64,000 nucleotides of DNA, taken from contig PERO01000008.1 of NCBI GenBank assembly GCA_002928875.1, forward strand, positions 62,001 through 126,000. The letters are read 5' to 3'. Position 1 is the first letter of the stretch. Each line of letters opens with the position of its first letter. Below are positions 61,857-64,000 of the stretch, piece by piece. The notes beneath the pieces are model-generated. The model was not told the DNA's origin. It saw nothing but the letters and a program-made list of their open reading frames with translations, and ran no database searches. The translations under genes were made by a program, and so were the position numbers. The DNA comes from Methylobacterium sp. (lineage in GTDB: Bacteria; Pseudomonadota; Alphaproteobacteria; Rhizobiales; Beijerinckiaceae).

Positions 61857-62633
61857 ATGGAACCCGCCTCTCTGCATACCACCTTCGATCTCGCGCAGAT
61901 CGCGCTCTACCTGTTCTGGATCTTCTTTGCCGGGCTGATCTACTACCTCCAGCGCGAGGCGCAGCGGGAGGGCTACCCGGTCGAGGTCGACGGCCCGACG
62001 ACCGGGCAGTTCCGTGCGCAGAGCCTGCTCTTCTATCCGCCGCCGAAAACCTTCCACCTGCCGGACGGCACGATGCGGCAGGCCCCGGATGGCATGGCCG
62101 ACATGCGCCCGATCGCCGGCGCACCGACCTCGCGCCTGCCCGGCGCGCCGATCGAGCCGACCAACCCCATGCCGCTCGCCGACGGGATCGGCCCCGGTGC
62201 CTGGGCCGAACGCGCGGACAAGCCGGATCTGACCACGGCGCTGACCCCGCGCATCGTGCCGATGCGGGTCGCGACGACCTATGCCACCGCCTCGCGCGAT
62301 CCTGATCCGCGCGGCTTCCCGGTCGTCGGCTGCGATGGTGCGACGGGCGGCACGGTGGTCGATATCTGGGTCGACCGCTCCGAGCATCTCGCGCGCTATC
62401 TCGAGGTCGAGACGATGGGCAAGCGCCGCGTGCTGCTGCCGATCAACTTCTCGGTGCTGAAGAGCTTTCCGAACCGGGTGCAGGTCGATGCGATCACCGG
62501 CGGACAATTCGAGGGCGTTCCAGCCACCGCGAAACCGGACAGCGTGACGCTGCGCGAGGAAGACCGCATCTGCGGCTATTACGGCGCCGGCACGCTCTAC
62601 GCCACGCCAGACCGTGCGGAGCCGCTGCTGTGA
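61857..62633 (+). CDS. puhA: Photosynthetic reaction centre H subunit
   Basis: 258-aa single-span subunit that caps PufL/M on the cytoplasmic side and guides proton transfer to QB. N-terminal helix FDLAQIALYLFWIFFAGLIY, then YYLQREAQREGYPVE and the PRC-type domain with FPVVGCDGATGGTVVDIWVD, EVETMGKRRVLLPINFSVLK and ITGGQFEGVPATAKPDSVTL. CAGGAGGATCTTCTC precedes the ATG at 61857, strongly supporting that start. puhB overlaps the stop. Confidence 0.98.
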   Translation: MEPASLHTTFDLAQIALYLFWIFFAGLIYYLQREAQREGYPVEVDGPTTGQFRAQSLLFYPPPKTFHLPDGTMRQAPDGMADMRPIAGAPTSRLPGAPIEPTNPMPLADGIGPGAWAERADKPDLTTALTPRIVPMRVATTYATASRDPDPRGFPVVGCDGATGGTVVDIWVDRSEHLARYLEVETMGKRRVLLPINFSVLKSFPNRVQVDAITGGQFEGVPATAKPDSVTLREEDRICGYYGAGTLYATPDRAEPLL

Positions 62634-63310
62634 GCCACGACGATTTCGCCTTCGAACCCGTTCCCGGCCTGCCGGCCAACCTGCCGGATGGCGAGAGGCT
62701 GCTCTGGCAGGGTGCACCCGCGTGGTGGCCCCTCGCCTGGCGGGTCTTCCACCTCCGGGAAGTGACGGCCTATTTCCTGCTGCTGATGGGCTGGACGGCG
62801 TTTTCGACCGCCTGGACCCACGGCACGGCGAAAGCGGTACTGGCCGGCCTGGTGCCGGTCACGATCGCCGCCTGCCTGGCCTTCGGGCTGATCGCGCTGA
62901 TCGCGCGGTTCAGCGCGAGGACGAGCGTCTATTCCATCACCAGCGAACGCGTGGTGATGCGGATCGGCATCGCGCTGCCCATCACCTTCAACCTGCCCTT
63001 CGCCATCATCGAGACGGCGGCTGTGAAGCAGAATCCCGACGGTTCCGGCGACATCTCGCTGGCGCTCTCGGCCGATAATCGACTGGCGTTCCTGGTGCTC
63101 TGGCCGCATGCCCGGCCCTGGCACGTGCGCCGGTCGCAGCCCAGCTTCCGTGCCCTGGGGAATGTCACGGAGGTTGCCCGCATCCTGGCCCGCGCGCTCG
63201 CAGCCCGGGCACCGGCCCATGCGGTGATCACCGAACTCGCGCCGAAGCCCGGTCCACACGAACAACCGGCCGGGCCCGTCTTGCCCGGCGCGGCGACGCC
63301 CGCCCACTGA
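62630..63310 (+). CDS. puhB: PuhB, reaction centre assembly protein
   Basis: 226-aa PH-domain-like membrane protein with three hydrophobic segments (residues about 40-65 and 70-90 being the strongest). Motifs PDGERLLWQGAPAWWPLAWR, the stretch YSITSERVVMRIGIALPITF and LPFAIIETAAVKQNPDGSGD fit PuhB. It begins with GTG at 62630, which overlaps the puhA stop (GTGA). It helps assemble the reaction centre. puhC follows after 19 bp. Confidence 0.94.
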   Translation: MSHDDFAFEPVPGLPANLPDGERLLWQGAPAWWPLAWRVFHLREVTAYFLLLMGWTAFSTAWTHGTAKAVLAGLVPVTIAACLAFGLIALIARFSARTSVYSITSERVVMRIGIALPITFNLPFAIIETAAVKQNPDGSGDISLALSADNRLAFLVLWPHARPWHVRRSQPSFRALGNVTEVARILARALAARAPAHAVITELAPKPGPHEQPAGPVLPGAATPAH

Positions 63311-63329
63311 TCAGCTTTCGGGGGAAAGC

Positions 63330-63821
63330 ATGAGCAAAAGAAGCGAAGTCTCGATCTTTCCGCGCTGGTTCCTGCTGGGCGCCGCCGGCCTGATGATTTC
63401 GACGATCCTCTTCGCCTTCATCGCGCGGCAGACCGATGCCGGTGCGATGCGACTCACCCGGGCGCCGGACACGGTGCAACTCGCCATCCGCTTCGACGAA
63501 CAGGCCGACGGCTCCGTGCTGGTACGCCGGGCCGCGGATGACACGGTGCTCGAGACCCTGCCCCGCGACGGTTCCACCTTCCTGCGCGGCGTGTTGCGCA
63601 GCCTCCACCGCGAACGCGCGATGAAGCGCGTGGCGCGGGATGCTCCTTTCATCCTGGCGCGGCGGCCCGAGTCCCGCCACGCCATCATCGACCCCGTCAC
63701 CGGTTCGCGCATCGAACTCGACGGGTTCGGCCCCAGTCACTCCGCCGCGATGGCACGGCTGATGGACAAGGGGCTTGCGACGGCCCGCTCGGCGATACCC
63801 GCCGCGCAGGCAAACAACTGA
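63330..63821 (+). CDS. puhC: PuhC, photosynthetic complex assembly protein
   Basis: 163-aa protein with one N-terminal membrane helix (WFLLGAAGLMISTILFAFIA) and a periplasmic domain (VLRSLHRERAMKRVARDAPF, RIELDGFGPSHSAAMARLMD). PuhC acts in LH1/RC organisation. GGGGGAAAGC precedes the ATG. The downstream gene begins 20 bp later. Confidence 0.93.
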   Translation: MSKRSEVSIFPRWFLLGAAGLMISTILFAFIARQTDAGAMRLTRAPDTVQLAIRFDEQADGSVLVRRAADDTVLETLPRDGSTFLRGVLRSLHRERAMKRVARDAPFILARRPESRHAIIDPVTGSRIELDGFGPSHSAAMARLMDKGLATARSAIPAAQANN

Positions 63822-63841
63822 CAACAGAGGGGGAATTGACC

Positions 63842-64000
63842 ATGCAGAACCATGTCGATCCCGGCCCAGCTGCGGCCGGTCCACCGATGGGAGCCTTGCC
63901 GGAAGGCCGGCGCTTCGAGGTGGGGTGCACGATCTTCGTGTCGCATACCTTCGAAAGCCTCCACGCCCATGTGGAACTCGACGGCAATATCCCGATCTAC
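63842..64000 (+). CDS. Unidentified protein downstream of puhC (partial, cut by window edge)
   Basis: The 53 visible residues start MQNHVDPGPAAAGPPMGALP, then read GRRFEVGCTIFVSHTFESLH and AHVELDGNIPIY. GAGGGGGAATTGACC precedes the ATG, and the gene is 20 bp after puhC, so it belongs to the puh operon. No membrane helix is visible yet. In related clusters acsF or puhE-type genes follow puhC, but this N-terminus resembles neither enough to name it. Confidence 0.6.
   Translation, partial: MQNHVDPGPAAAGPPMGALPEGRRFEVGCTIFVSHTFESLHAHVELDGNIPIY

Overview
The window is high-GC bacterial DNA. Positions 20.3-64.0 kb hold a nearly complete photosynthesis gene cluster (PGC) of a purple, type-II reaction-centre phototroph. 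Bch, Crt, Puf and Puh protein families, a PpsR/PpaA regulator pair and alphaproteobacterial gene order point to an alphaproteobacterium; I cannot fix the order or genus from sequence alone. 

Layout. 0-4 kb: the start of a kdp potassium-pump operon (kdpF and partial kdpA, minus strand), then a large exported protein with one c-type haem motif. 4.2-5.0 kb: an unrecognised protein. 5.4-12.5 kb: a tightly packed catabolic operon with a GntR regulator, acyl-CoA synthetase, ThDP enzyme, SDR, acyl-CoA dehydrogenase and an APH-type kinase. A 32-bp near-palindrome lies directly in front of it. The set resembles pathways that degrade hydroxy- or oxo-acids through phosphorylated hydroxyacyl-CoA. 12.6-17.5 kb: housekeeping or transport genes (M20 peptidase, haemolysin III, ABC-F, a TspO, a LysE exporter). 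17.7-20.2 kb: a CHASE3/HWE-type sensor kinase overlapping a periplasmic sugar-binding-type protein, immediately before the PGC. 

PGC. bchE-bchJ (plus) meets the minus-strand bchCXYZ-pufQBALM superoperon at a strong terminator. crtF-crtE (minus) diverges from crtD-crtC (plus). Next come the minus-strand group dxs-bchI-bchD-bchO-crtI-crtB-orf48 and the minus-strand group bchG-pucC-like-bchP-tspO-orf92. ppsR and orf53-ppaA follow, both minus. The plus-strand operon bchF-N-B-H-L-M-lhaA-puhA-B-C closes the window, with one more gene cut by the right edge. No pufC follows pufM, no crtA was seen, and no aerobic cyclase acsF lies inside the window. The crtCDEFIB set without crtA fits a spirilloxanthin-series pathway (inference). 

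Regulation. TGT-N12-ACA boxes, the known PpsR/CrtJ operator pattern, stand in front of bchC (two), dxs, bchF, crtE/crtD and, less perfectly, bchG and orf53-ppaA. bchE, the oxygen-independent cyclase, instead has a 9-of-10 match to an FNR box (TTGAG-N4-ATCAA). The visible logic is oxygen/light repression of pigment and isoprenoid precursor genes together, with FNR-type anaerobic activation of bchE. Several small genes lie in operon positions: kdpF, the 48-aa, 92-aa and 53-aa ORFs, pufA, pufB and pufQ.
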